NCBI RefSeq assembly: GCF_009720485.1
Contig: NZ_CP045245.1
Coordinates: 3,224,001 to 3,288,000, forward strand
Length of the DNA stretch: 64,000 bases
Direction: 5' to 3'
Source of the DNA: Cellulomonas sp. JZ18
GTDB lineage: Bacteria; Actinomycetota; Actinomycetes; Actinomycetales; Cellulomonadaceae
Part shown: piece after piece, positions 35,201 to 44,824 of the stretch
Numbering within the stretch: the stretch's first letter is position 1
How the letters are laid out: every line of letters begins with the position of its first letter
Translations under genes and position numbers: made by a program
Notes under the pieces: model-generated
What the model was told of the DNA's origin: nothing
The model's input: only the letters and a program-made list of their open reading frames with translations
The model's database searches: none

Positions 35201-37366
35201 TCAGGCCACGCCGTCGGACAGCGCGTCCGTCAGCAGCCCCACCAGCGCGTCGACCTGCACGTCCGCGGACGACGTGACGTCCTCCTCCGCGGCCCCGTCG
35301 AGCGCCCGCGCGGCCAGCCCGGACTTGCTGTCGATGAGCTCGGCGATCCTCGCGTCGATCGTCTGGGCGGCGATGACGCGCCACGCGGTGACGGGCTCGG
35401 CCTGGCCGATGCGGTGGACGCGGTCGATCGCCTGCGTCTGCTCCGCGTAGGTCCAGGACAGCTCGGCCAGCACGAGGTTGGACGCGACCTGGAGGTTGAG
35501 GCCCACGCCAGCGGCGGTGAGGGAGCAGACGACGACCTGCACCTCGGGGTCCTCGACGAAGGCCTTGATGTTCTTCTCCCGCACGCGCGTCGTCTGCTCG
35601 CCGCGGATCGAGGCGTACCGGATGCCGCGGTCGGCGAACGTCTGCTCGGCGGCGTCCATGACGTCGACGTGCTTGGCGAAGAACACGACCTTGCCGACGT
35701 TGCGCGCCAGCTGGGCGGCGTAGTCCGCGGCCAGCCCGGCCTTCGCCTGCCCGATGCGGCGCACCATGGTGAACACGTTGTCGCCGCCGGTCTTCGAGCT
35801 CGAGTCCTTGAGCTCGGCCGCCGCGACGCGCCGGGCGAGCTCGCGGTCCACCCCGTGCACGACGGCGCCGCCCCCGTCCCGCGCCTCCAGCGCCGCCCGG
35901 TAGCGGGACACGAGCCGGCGGGCCAGCGCCTCCTCCGCGGCGCGGACCGAGCGACCGGCCGCGCCGTCGAGCTCGACGGGCAGGTCCGCGACCCGGCGGG
36001 CGGGGATGTCGGCCACCACGTCGGCCTTGCGGCGGCGGACGATGCCCATGTCGATGACGGCGGCCCGGGCCGCGGCGGAGAAGCCGCGGTCGGCCGGGGT
36101 CAGCCCCGTGTCCTCCAGGGCGGTCATCAGCCGGCCGAGCGGCTTCTCGTCGTCGATCCAGCCGAGGTACTGCCAGATCGCGCGGAAGTCCTCGATGTCG
36201 TTGATCAGCGGCGTGCCGGTCAGCGCCATGAGCAGCGGCCGTGCGGTGCGCTCGCGGATGCGCTCGGAGAGCGCGAGCACGTGCTGCGAGCGCTGGGACG
36301 TCTTGTTCTTGATGAAGTGCGCCTCGTCGACGACCATCCCGCGGAAGCCGAGGTCGCCCAGCCAGCCGACGTGCCGGTCGAGGATGTCGTAGTTGACGAT
36401 GACGACGTCCGCGAAGGCGTCGACCTCGTCGCCGTCGCCGTGCACGACCGTCGCGCGGCGCAGCGGCGTCCACAGGCCGACCTCGCGCGCCCAGTTCGTC
36501 TTCACGACGTTCGGCACGACGACGAGCAGCGGGAACGCGTCGGCCGCCTGGGCGGAGAGCAGCGCCTGCGCGGTCTTGCCGAGCCCGGGCTCGTCGGCCA
36601 GCAGGAACGTGCGGTGGCCGCGGGCGGCGGCCGCGACGACCTTCGCCTGGTGGGGCATCAGCTCGCGACCGAGCGGCACGGGCACGTGCCGCGGCTCGGG
36701 CAGCTCCATGCACGCGGGTGCGCCGGGGCTCGCGTCCTCGAAGGAGCGGAACAGCGGCTCCAGCAGCTCCCAGCCGGCCAGCCGACGGGGCCTGGCCAAC
36801 CGCTCGGCGGCGGCCTCGAAGTCCGGTGCGAGGAACGGGTTCGCCATCTGCCGGGCGATCGCGGACCGCGGCACGACGCGCTTCTCGACGCCGGGCACCG
36901 GCTCGGGCGGGGGCGTGGGCTCGGGCTCCGGGGGCGACTCCAGCCCGCCCTCGCGCATCACGGTCGCCTTGTAGGCGCGGGCGGCGTCGGACACGCGGGC
37001 GTCCTCGGAGAGCAGCGCGAGCAGCGACGTGTCGCGGGCGGCGATGCGGGCGAGCATCGTCGCGACGCCGTCGAGCCGCTTGAGCTGCTCGCTGCGCTTG
37101 GCCTGGGTCAGCTCGTCGTCCGCCATGACGCGGGCGCGCTCCTCACGGACGAGCAGCGCGACGACCTGGAACTTCGTACGCAGCGCGGGGCGCGTCGGCG
37201 GTCGCCGCACGACGTCGTCGACCTCGCGCGCGATGCCGGCGAGGACGGGGATGATCCCCTCCTCGTCGCGTCGCCGGGCGCGGCGGCGCGGTGCGGCGCC
37301 GTTCTCGCCCCGGCCACCGCCGGCCGGGCGCGCGCGACCGGACCGGCGCTGGCCAGCTCCTGCCAC
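35201..37366 (-). CDS. SNF2-family DEAD/DEAH ATPase
   Basis: A 721-aa helicase-like ATPase. The motor starts near residue 250: LLADEPGLGKTAQALL (motif I), VVDEAHFIKN (DEAH box), LMALTGTPLIND (motif III) and QAIDRVHRIGQ (motif VI) are all present. About 240 N-terminal residues are variable and helical. The closest type is the single-polypeptide SNF2 translocase similar to SMARCAL1/HepA, acting on DNA or stalled polymerase; no nuclease domain. GTG 37366 is preceded by GGAGG with proper spacing. Longer extensions are shadow sequence. Confidence 0.88.
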   Translation of the reverse strand: MAGAGQRRSGRARPAGGGRGENGAAPRRRARRRDEEGIIPVLAGIAREVDDVVRRPPTRPALRTKFQVVALLVREERARVMADDELTQAKRSEQLKRLDGVATMLARIAARDTSLLALLSEDARVSDAARAYKATVMREGGLESPPEPEPTPPPEPVPGVEKRVVPRSAIARQMANPFLAPDFEAAAERLARPRRLAGWELLEPLFRSFEDASPGAPACMELPEPRHVPVPLGRELMPHQAKVVAAAARGHRTFLLADEPGLGKTAQALLSAQAADAFPLLVVVPNVVKTNWAREVGLWTPLRRATVVHGDGDEVDAFADVVIVNYDILDRHVGWLGDLGFRGMVVDEAHFIKNKTSQRSQHVLALSERIRERTARPLLMALTGTPLINDIEDFRAIWQYLGWIDDEKPLGRLMTALEDTGLTPADRGFSAAARAAVIDMGIVRRRKADVVADIPARRVADLPVELDGAAGRSVRAAEEALARRLVSRYRAALEARDGGGAVVHGVDRELARRVAAAELKDSSSKTGGDNVFTMVRRIGQAKAGLAADYAAQLARNVGKVVFFAKHVDVMDAAEQTFADRGIRYASIRGEQTTRVREKNIKAFVEDPEVQVVVCSLTAAGVGLNLQVASNLVLAELSWTYAEQTQAIDRVHRIGQAEPVTAWRVIAAQTIDARIAELIDSKSGLAARALDGAAEEDVTSSADVQVDALVGLLTDALSDGVA

Positions 37367-37770
37367 ATCTCCTCCTTCGCACCCGGCCGCCCCGCGCACG
37401 CGGTGCGGCGGGCCGTGAAACGGCGGCCGGGAGCGGTCGCCCCGGGTCGCGTCCCGTGTCTCGGACGCGCGCTCGGGCTCGCGACGTGCGACGTCGCAGC
37501 TCCGCCTCTGCGTCGGGCGCAGGTCCGTGCCGAGCCGGTGGTGCCACGCCGCCGGACGTCCGGCGCACAGCGCGTCGGCACGATCCGGCCTGGTCCGGCA
37601 CCGGCTGGTGTGCAGCCTACCGCCGAGTACCTGCGCGGGCGCTCCACCCCTGCGCGCGCCACCCGTCCGCCCGGCACGGGCGCGCGCGGACCTCCGGGAC
37701 GGGGTCGCCGGCGGCGCGGAGGCGGCCCTCGCCACCGGCGCACGAGCACACCCGGGCCGCGGACGCGCAC

Positions 37771-37816
37771 ACGGCAGGGGCCGGGGAGATCGTCCGACCT
37801 CCCCGGCCCCTGCCGT
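37771..37816 (-). terminator. Very strong terminator of the xylanase gene
   Basis: Arms 37771-37788 and 37799-37816 pair perfectly over 18 bp around a 10-nt loop, 35 bp past the xylanase stop. The stem is nearly all G-C. It also insulates the SNF2 gene, whose start lies further left. Confidence 0.85.
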
Positions 37817-37850
37817 CATGTCCGTCGCGGACCGTGCCCGGTCCGGTCGG

Positions 37851-39719
37851 TCACCTCCGCTCGAGCGCCGCCACCGCGGCGACGAGACGGTCGGTCGCCG
37901 CGCTGACGTCCGCCTGCCGGCCGTCCTTGCGCAGGACGTGCTGCGCCTTCGCCAGCGCCGCCTTCACCGCCGCGACGCTCCTGCCGGTGTAGACCTTGCC
38001 CCGCAGGTCGAGCGCGGCCGCCTCGGCGACGGTCCGCTCCAGCCGCGAGGTGTCGACGATGGACCGGCGCAGCCCGAGCCAGCGCTCGGGGTCGGCGCTG
38101 GCGGCCGCACCGAGCTTCTCGGAGAAGTCGCTGTTGAAGATCAGCGGGTTGTGGGTGGACCGCCAGCTGCGCTGGTCCGTCAGACCCCAGAACGTGACGC
38201 GGTGGATGTCCGTCGAGTACTTCTTGTAGACGGCGAAGTACTCCGCGAACCGCTGCGCCTGGATCGCCTCCAGCTCGGCGCGGTTGCTGATCTTGCCGAC
38301 CCAGTAGTCGAACTCGCCGCGGGAGATGCGGTCCTTCACCGACGGGTCGGTCAGGTCGCGGTACTGGGACCGGTCGTCGCCCTCGGGCTGGCCGTTCCAC
38401 GCCTCCCACACCTGCAGGTCGAGCTCGCTGATGCTGACGTCGAAGCCCGCCTCGATGATCAGCTGGATGGACCGCTCCACCGACGCCTCGTCGGAGCACG
38501 CGCCCGGCTGCCACTCCTCCGCCGCGTCGTTCACGAGGCGCGGCAGCCGCGTGAGGCTCGAGCAGGCGAACGCCGGCGTCTGGTTGATGTAGTTGTGCGA
38601 CTGCATCCCGATCGCCTCGACGAGCGGGCGCGGGTCCTCCGGGTGCTCGGCGGCGTAGCGGGCGTTGAGGTCGGTCGCCATCGCGATGATCGCCTGCGCC
38701 TTGCCCTCGGACTGGAAGACGTTGAAGTCGTTGTACTCCAGCCGCGTCTGCGGGTCGTAGGTGCGGGCGAGGACGAACGCGTCGTAGAGGAAGTCGGACG
38801 GGTGCTCGCCCGCGGCCGCGTCGGCGCCGTTCGCGTAGGCGCTGTACCAGTTCGAGAACCCGCCGTTCGGGCCGCCGCGCAGGAAGTCGCGCCAGTCCTG
38901 CGTCGCGGGGTCGAACTCGGCGAGGCCGTCGACGAACGCCTCGTTGACGACGTCCCAGGAGACGGCGCGGCCCTGGAAGTGCGTCAGCACCTCGCGGACG
39001 TACCGCTCCATGTTGGCCCGGGCCTGCTCGCGGGTGCCGCCGGTCGGCCCGCTGTTGATCCGCGGCGGCGACTGCCCGTGCCACACCAGCACGTGCCCGT
39101 GCACGTCCATGCCGCGCGCGAGCGTCTGGTCGACGAACGCGTCGGCCTCGTCCCAGCGGAAGGTGAACTCCCCGGTGACGGGGTCGATGTTGTCGTTCGG
39201 CAGCAGCTGGTCCGGCTTCATGGCGTTCTCGGCCGTCATGACGCTGTAGTGCTTGGCGATGGTCGCCGAGCTGGGCGAGCCCTCCGCGTAGGTGTCGAGA
39301 CCGGACCAGATGTTGCCGACGTCGAAGTAGTCCCGGTAGGCCTTCTTCAGCGAGGCCATCTCGTGGCGGAACGTGGTCTCGAGGACGACGTCGCCCTCCG
39401 GCATGGTGAACGAGTCGACCCGGGCGCCGATCCAGCCGAGCTCCTCGGACGTCCACCCGCCCCACACCTGGTGCCGGCCGGGCGTCGCCGTCAGCTCGAC
39501 CGTCTCGCCGGCCTCGTAGCTGCCGGCCCCGGTGACCTTGCCCTTGCCGTGGACGCGGATCTCGACGTCGAAGGTGTCGTCGACGTACGCGTACGCCGGG
39601 GCGGTGACGCCGACCGCGGCGAGGGCGAGCGCGACGGCCGCCCCGATCCTGCGCGGAGCCCTGCGGGCGTCCGCCCCTCCTGGTGCACCGTCACGACGCT
39701 GTGTGGCACGCCATCTCAT
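37851..39719 (-). CDS. Secreted GH10 endo-beta-1,4-xylanase with N-terminal repeat domain and C-terminal FIVAR-like domain
   Basis: A 622-aa exported xylanase. Residues 1-44 are a signal peptide ending APAYA. Residues 45-117 form a bacterial-repeat/InlB-B-like beta domain (KGKVTGAGSYEAGETVELTA). The GH10 barrel (about 122-540) has the acid/base WDVVNEAF (Glu260) and nucleophile ISELDLQV (Glu432); MTAENAMKPDQL and HVLVWHGQ are further GH10 signatures. About residues 550-622 resemble a FIVAR/helical wall-associated module. It hydrolyses internal xylan bonds outside the cell. The ATG follows GAGGAAG. It has its own promoter and an operator-like dyad. Confidence 0.94.
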   Translation of the reverse strand: MRWRATQRRDGAPGGADARRAPRRIGAAVALALAAVGVTAPAYAYVDDTFDVEIRVHGKGKVTGAGSYEAGETVELTATPGRHQVWGGWTSEELGWIGARVDSFTMPEGDVVLETTFRHEMASLKKAYRDYFDVGNIWSGLDTYAEGSPSSATIAKHYSVMTAENAMKPDQLLPNDNIDPVTGEFTFRWDEADAFVDQTLARGMDVHGHVLVWHGQSPPRINSGPTGGTREQARANMERYVREVLTHFQGRAVSWDVVNEAFVDGLAEFDPATQDWRDFLRGGPNGGFSNWYSAYANGADAAAGEHPSDFLYDAFVLARTYDPQTRLEYNDFNVFQSEGKAQAIIAMATDLNARYAAEHPEDPRPLVEAIGMQSHNYINQTPAFACSSLTRLPRLVNDAAEEWQPGACSDEASVERSIQLIIEAGFDVSISELDLQVWEAWNGQPEGDDRSQYRDLTDPSVKDRISRGEFDYWVGKISNRAELEAIQAQRFAEYFAVYKKYSTDIHRVTFWGLTDQRSWRSTHNPLIFNSDFSEKLGAAASADPERWLGLRRSIVDTSRLERTVAEAAALDLRGKVYTGRSVAAVKAALAKAQHVLRKDGRQADVSAATDRLVAAVAALERR

Positions 39720-39867
39720 GTTGCGCTTCCTCTCGACTGCGGCTCCGAAAGTCGGCGTGGCCGCGCCCGAGCGCGGTCCGCCGCCGACGTCCCTGTGCAT
39801 GCTCGTCCGCGGCGCCCGTGCCGCCGACGCTGGCGGACGAGGCGCGCGGACCCCACCCCTGCTCGTG

Positions 39868-39887
39868 CCCCTGCAACGTTGTAGGGG
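39868..39887. promoter_or_regulatory. Operator-like dyad in the xylanase leader
   Basis: CCCCTGCAACGTTGTAGGGG: CAACGTTG is fully symmetric, and the outer arms pair except for one position on each side. TGCAACGTTG has the shape of LacI-family sites. It lies about 40 bp downstream of the expected transcription start. Confidence 0.6.
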
Positions 39888-39928
39888 CGTCTGGTTTGCC
39901 GTGAACGCCGCTTTGAGGCGTGGGTCAC

Positions 39929-39957
39929 AACGTAAGGAGGGGGCCGGGGGACGTCAA
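39929..39957 (-). promoter_or_regulatory. Xylanase promoter (TTGACG-17-TACGTT)
   Basis: On the minus strand TTGACG (39952-39957), exactly 17 bases, then TACGTT (39929-39934): a good housekeeping sigma-70-type promoter. Transcription would start near 39922, giving a roughly 200-nt leader to ATG 39719 that contains the operator-like dyad. Confidence 0.65.
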
Positions 39958-40036
39958 GGAGTCGGGGCGTTCGTCCCAGGGACGAGTTGCGACGCGCGGG
40001 CCGCAACTCTCGCGCCGGGGCCCCGTGCGCAGGTGC

Positions 40037-41068
40037 TTACCGGCCGCCCGTGATCGACCGGTGCCGCTGCTGCACGCCCGCCGCGCCGTACGGGTAGTCG
40101 TCGACCCGGGGCGCGCTGGCCTCGCTGAGCCGCGCGACCGCCTCGGGCTCGAGGACGAGGTCCGCCGCGCCGAGGTTGTCGTCGAGCTGGTCGACGGTCC
40201 GGGCGCCGAGGATCACCGACGTCACCGCCGGCTGCTGCGCCAGCCACGCGAGCGCCACCTGCGACATCGACGCGCCCTGCGCGTCGGCGACCTCGCGGAC
40301 GGCGTCGACCACCTGCCACGTCCGCTCGTCGGCGTTGCGGGCGGCCCACGCCTCCATCCCGCGCTGGGGGTTCTCGCCGAGGCGCGTCGCGCCCGTGGGG
40401 TCGACGTCGCGCTGGTACTTGCCGGTGAGCCAGCCGCCGGCGAGCGGCGACCACGGCAGCAGGCCCAGGCCGGCGTCGAGCGCCGCGGGGACGACCTCGT
40501 GCTCGATGTCGCGGACGAGGAGGTTGTACTGCGGCTGCAGCGTCACCGGCGGCGCCCAGCCGTGGGCGCGGGCGACGTGGACCGCCTTCGTGAGCTGCCA
40601 GCCGAGGTAGTTGGAGAAGCCGTAGGAGGAGATCTTGCCGGCGGTGACGGCGTCGTCGAGGAAGCGCAGAGTCTCCTCGACCGGGGTGAGGGCGTCCCAG
40701 GCGTGCACCTGGTAGAGGTCGACGTGCTCGACGCCGAGGCGGCGCAGGGACGCGTCGAGCGCGTCGCGCAGGTGGCGGCGCGAGAGGCCCAGGTCGTTGG
40801 GCCCCTCCCCCATCGGGAACCGGCCCTTGGTCGCGAGGACGACCTGACGCGCCTCCGTCGGGTGCTGCGCCAGCCAGCGGCCGATGATCTCCTCCGAGAC
40901 GCCGGCGCTGTACACGTCGGCGGTGTCGACGAGGGTGCCGCCCGCCTCGACGAACCGCGTGAGGATCGCGTGCGACGTCTCCTCGTCCGCCTCCGCGCCG
41001 AACGTCATGGTGCCGAGCGTCTGCGTGGAGACGACGGTGCCGCTGCAGCCGAGCGTGCGGTACTGCAT
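40037..41068 (-). CDS. Aldo/keto reductase
   Basis: A 343-aa NADPH-dependent AKR of the YajO/general stress type. Catalytic Asp/Tyr (LVDTADVYSAGVSEEIIGRW), Lys (LATKGRF) and His (YQVHAWD) are in place, and LAWLAQQPAVTSVILGARTV gives the cofactor-binding loop. GAGTCCTCC-type sequence near the ATG (GGAGGAC on the coding strand) is a good ribosome-binding site. Physiological substrate unknown. Confidence 0.92.
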   Translation of the reverse strand: MQYRTLGCSGTVVSTQTLGTMTFGAEADEETSHAILTRFVEAGGTLVDTADVYSAGVSEEIIGRWLAQHPTEARQVVLATKGRFPMGEGPNDLGLSRRHLRDALDASLRRLGVEHVDLYQVHAWDALTPVEETLRFLDDAVTAGKISSYGFSNYLGWQLTKAVHVARAHGWAPPVTLQPQYNLLVRDIEHEVVPAALDAGLGLLPWSPLAGGWLTGKYQRDVDPTGATRLGENPQRGMEAWAARNADERTWQVVDAVREVADAQGASMSQVALAWLAQQPAVTSVILGARTVDQLDDNLGAADLVLEPEAVARLSEASAPRVDDYPYGAAGVQQRHRSITGGR

Positions 41069-41148
41069 GGGAGTCCTCCTGGGTGGGCGCGGGTGCCGAC
41101 CCTGCCCACTCCACCACCGCCGGGTACCGGCGGCGAGCGGGCGGGGGC

Positions 41149-42129
41149 TCAGCGGCCGCCTGCCGCCGCCGCGCGCAGCCGCGCGAGGCCCTCGTCGATC
41201 GTCACCTCGGGGCGCCACCGCAGGTCGGCGCGCGTGCGCCGCTGGTCGAACCAGTGGGCGGTCGAGAGCTGCTCGGCGAGGAACCGCGTCATCGGCGGCT
41301 CGTCCTGCCCCGGACGCACCCGCCACACCGCCTCGACCGCGCCGCCTGCGGCGCGCGCCAGCCCGGCGGGGACGCTCCAGCGCGGGGCCGGCGCCCCGGC
41401 GGCGGCGCAGATCCCCGCGAGCATCTCGGCCACCGGGCGCGGCTCGCCGTTGGTCACGACGTAGGCGTTGCCGTGCACCGCGTCGTCGTCGGCCCGCTCG
41501 AGCGCCGCGGCGATCGCGGCGGCCGCGTTGTCGACGTAGGTGGTGTCGATGAGCGCGCGGCCGCCGTCGAGCAGCGGCAGGCGGCCCGCCCGGGCCCGCG
41601 CGACGATGCGGGCGACCAGCTGGGTGTCGCCCGGACCCCAGACCAGGTGCGGGCGCACGGCGACGACGCGCATGCGGTCGCCGTCCGCCGCGAGGGCCGC
41701 GAGCTCCGCGCGCGCCTTCGTCCGGGCGTAGTCGCCGCGGGCGCGCTCGGGGTCCGCCGGCCGGGCGTCGTCGCCGACGATCGAGCGGCCGCTGTGCGCG
41801 ACGGACGGCGAGGACACCTGCACGAAACGGGTGGCACCCGCACGGGCGGCGGCACCGAGGAGCCGCTCGGTCCCGTGCACGTTGACGCGCTCGAAGTCGG
41901 CCGGGTCACCTGCGAGGGAGACCTTGGCGGCGAGGTGGACGACGCCGTCGACGCCGGCGACCGCCCGCGCGACGTCGTCCGCCGACGTCACCGAGCCGCG
42001 CACGTCCTCGACGCCCGGCACGGCGCTCGGGCGACGCTGGAACGTGCGCACCTCGTGGCCCGCGGCCAGCACGCGCGCGGCGACCGCGCGGCCGAGGAGC
42101 CCGCTCGCGCCCGTCACCAGGACTCTCAC
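41149..42129 (-). CDS. oleD: OleD, 2-alkyl-3-oxoacid reductase
   Basis: A 326-aa extended SDR/3-beta-HSD-type reductase. MRVLVTGASGLLGRAVAARV is the NADPH motif, GDYARTKARAE carries the catalytic Tyr-Lys, and RPHLVWGPGDTQLV is typical of OleD. In olefin biosynthesis it reduces the beta-keto acid made by OleA to a beta-hydroxy acid. GTG start overlaps the oleBC stop (GTGA). The family call relies strongly on the oleA-oleBC-oleD order. Confidence 0.88.
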   Translation of the reverse strand: MRVLVTGASGLLGRAVAARVLAAGHEVRTFQRRPSAVPGVEDVRGSVTSADDVARAVAGVDGVVHLAAKVSLAGDPADFERVNVHGTERLLGAAARAGATRFVQVSSPSVAHSGRSIVGDDARPADPERARGDYARTKARAELAALAADGDRMRVVAVRPHLVWGPGDTQLVARIVARARAGRLPLLDGGRALIDTTYVDNAAAAIAAALERADDDAVHGNAYVVTNGEPRPVAEMLAGICAAAGAPAPRWSVPAGLARAAGGAVEAVWRVRPGQDEPPMTRFLAEQLSTAHWFDQRRTRADLRWRPEVTIDEGLARLRAAAAGGR

Positions 42130-44824
42130 GGCCGGCGCACCTTTCCCCCGGACAGCACGTCCTCAGCGCAGCGCGCGAGCCGGGTGCGGTCGATCTTCGA
42201 GTTGTGCCGCACGTCCGTGGGCAGGTCGGGCACCACGAGGACCGCGGCGAGCGGCGCGTCCACCGCGGCGCGGACGGCGTCGGCCAGCTCCGCGGGCGCC
42301 AGACCCGGGCGACGCGTCCGCGGCCGGGTCTCGACGACGGCGACGAGCAGCTGCGTCCCCCGGGGCCCGATCCCCACGACGCCCGCACGCTCCACGGCCG
42401 GGACCCGCTCGACCCGCTGTTCGAGGCCCACGGGGGTGACCACGCCGTCGGCCGTGGTGACGACGTGGGCGAGGCGTCCCTCGACCCACAGCCGGCCCCC
42501 GGCGTCCAGGTGGCCGACGTCGCCCGTGCGGTGCCACCGGTCGCCGGGGACGTCCCGGGCCGCCGCGCGGTCCGTCAGGTGCAGGCGGAAGTAGCCGTCC
42601 TTGAGGTGCGGGGCGCTGACGAGGATCTCGCCCGTCCGACCCGGCTCGGTGGTCGGCTCGCCGGTCGCGGCGCCGTCGTCGTCGAGCGGGCTGATGCGCA
42701 CCTGCGTGGTCGCGGTGGGGCGTCCCACGCAGACCCCGCCCGGGTAGCCGTCGGCCCGGGCGGCGGTCGCCTCGCGGATGCCCGCGAGGGTCGCGTCCGT
42801 CATGAGCAGCCCCTCGGTCATGCCGTACGGCGTGTGGGGCTCCGCGTTCGGCATGAGGCGGCCGGCGGCGGCGAGCAGGTGCTCGGGCACCGGGGCGCCC
42901 GCCGAGAGGAAGGTCCGGACGCGGGCGAGTGCGGCGTGGTCCGCGGGGGTCAGGTCGTCGGCCGTCGCGACCACGTTCGCCAGCGCCGCCGGGGACAGGA
43001 AGAGGACCGTCGCGTCCACGGCCGCGGCCGCGGCCGCCACGGCCGGGGCGGTGAGCGTGCGCGGGGAGGTGACGTCCATGTCCGGCGTCACCGACCGTGC
43101 GCCCAGCGCCGGTGCGAGCAGCGCGAAGGGCGCGAAACCCGCGACGAGGCCCGTGCCGGGGCCGAGGTCGTACTGCGCGCGCAGCGCGCCGGCCACCGCG
43201 GCGAGCTGGCGGTGGGTGTAGACGACGCCCTTGGCCGGGCCGGTGGAGCCGGAGGTGAACAGCACCGCGGCGGTCGCGTCGGGGCTCGGCTCGGCGGGGA
43301 GGTCGACGCCGCGCCCGGCGTCCACGAGGTCGACGAGAGCGTGATCGACACCCAGCGCGCGGGCGAGCGCGGGAGGGAGCGGCGTGGTGGAGATCCGCTG
43401 GCCGGGCCAGCCGAGGGCGCAGGCGGCCGTGAGACCGCGCAGCTCTCCGACGACGTGGTCGGGCCGGGCACCGCGGACGGCCCGCGTCAGGCCCTTCACG
43501 CCCAGGCCGGCGTCGGCCACGACGACGACGGCGCCGATCCGCAGGCAGGCGTACAGGACGGCGGTCAGGTCCGCACCGGGCGGGACGAGCAGGGAGACGC
43601 GGTCCCCGGGCCGCACGCCGACGGCGGTGAGACCGGCGGCCAGCTCGCGGATGCGGCGGGCAAGCAGCGACCAGGTGACGACGCGCGGTCCCGCGCCGCC
43701 GGGCGGCGCCATCTCGACCAGGGCCGTCTGCGTGCTGTCGCGCTGCTCGTCGAGGTGGTGCCACAGGGGCTCGTAGAGCGGCGCGGACGTGGCTGCCGGG
43801 GGGTCCACAGGCGGGACGTCGGCTGGCCGGGCGTCGGAGCCGGCCGGGGCGCCGGTGCCGGCCGTCGCGCCGGCGAGCCAGTCGAGCGCCGCGCTCGCGT
43901 AGTCGACGTCCTCGGCGACGAGGTGCCCGGCGCCCTCGAACCGGTGCACGTCGGCGTGCGGCAGGCGGTCGACGAGGTCGTCCAGGTACTGGTCGCCGAA
44001 GACGGGGTCGCTCGGGCCCCAGAGCAGCAGCGCCGGGACGTCCAGCCCGCGCACCCCCGCCGCGACGCGGTCGAGCTCGGCGGCGCTGGGGTGCGCGGCC
44101 GTCACGGGGATGTCCGCGACGAAGCCGCCGATGCCCCCGCGGCGCTCGGCCCCCGGTACGGCGCGCGGTAGGCCTCGCGGACCGGTCGGGGCAGGCGCGG
44201 GCGGGCGAGCGCGAGCGTCGTCTCGAGGAAGGCCGGCGTCGCGACGGTCGCCGCACCCAGGACCCCCGGGCGCAGCGCGAGCCGCAGCGGGGCCGGCACC
44301 CGCAGGTGCGCCGGCTGGTGCACGGCGGTGTTGAGCAGGACGACTCCCGCGAGCAGGTCCGGGTGGTCGACGGCCCAGCCGAGGCTGATGACGCCGCCCC
44401 AGTCGTGCCCCACCGTGACGACGGGGCCGGCGAGGCCGAGCGCGGTCGTGAGGTCGTCCAGGTCCGCGATTCGCTGCGGCAGCCCGCGCGGCGACCCGGT
44501 GCGCTGGGAGAAGCCCATCTCGAGCTGGTCGACGGCCACCACCCGCCACACCTGTCCCCCGGCCGCGGCCCGGTCGGTCGCCGCCGAGAGCAGGCGACGC
44601 CACAGGTAGGACCACGTGGGGTTGCCGTGCACGCACAGCAGGGTGCCGACCGGCTCGACGCCGAGCCGGGCGAGGTGGTCGGCGTTGTCCAGCAGGTGCC
44701 ACGTGCGGCTGTCGGGGCCCGCCGCGACGAGGCGCGAGAAGGACGGGTCGAGGCCGTCGAGGCCCCGCGGCGGCAGCGAGGCGGGTGCGGTCGCCCCGGC
44801 TGCGGCCGGCAGCGCGCCGATCAC
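42126..44824 (-). CDS. OleBC fusion: beta-lactone decarboxylase and beta-lactone synthetase (one frameshift)
   Basis: About 899 aa when repaired. The OleB half is an alpha/beta hydrolase with VGHDWGGVISLGW (nucleophile Asp141, haloalkane-dehalogenase type). The OleC half is an acyl-AMP-ligase-like domain with FTSGSTGPAKGVVYTHRQL and YGMTEG. OleC closes a beta-hydroxy acid to a beta-lactone and OleB splits it to alkene and CO2. The frame breaks at the C5 run 44150-44154. One extra G on the coding strand joins AYRGA to ERRGGIGGFVADIP. GTG 44824 overlaps the oleA stop (GTGA). Fused OleBC is the usual actinobacterial form. Confidence 0.9.

Noticed and set aside
37367..37819. N-terminal extension of the SNF2 gene
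   Set aside because: Runs through the xylanase terminator hairpin and is low-complexity; GTG 37366 has a good ribosome site.
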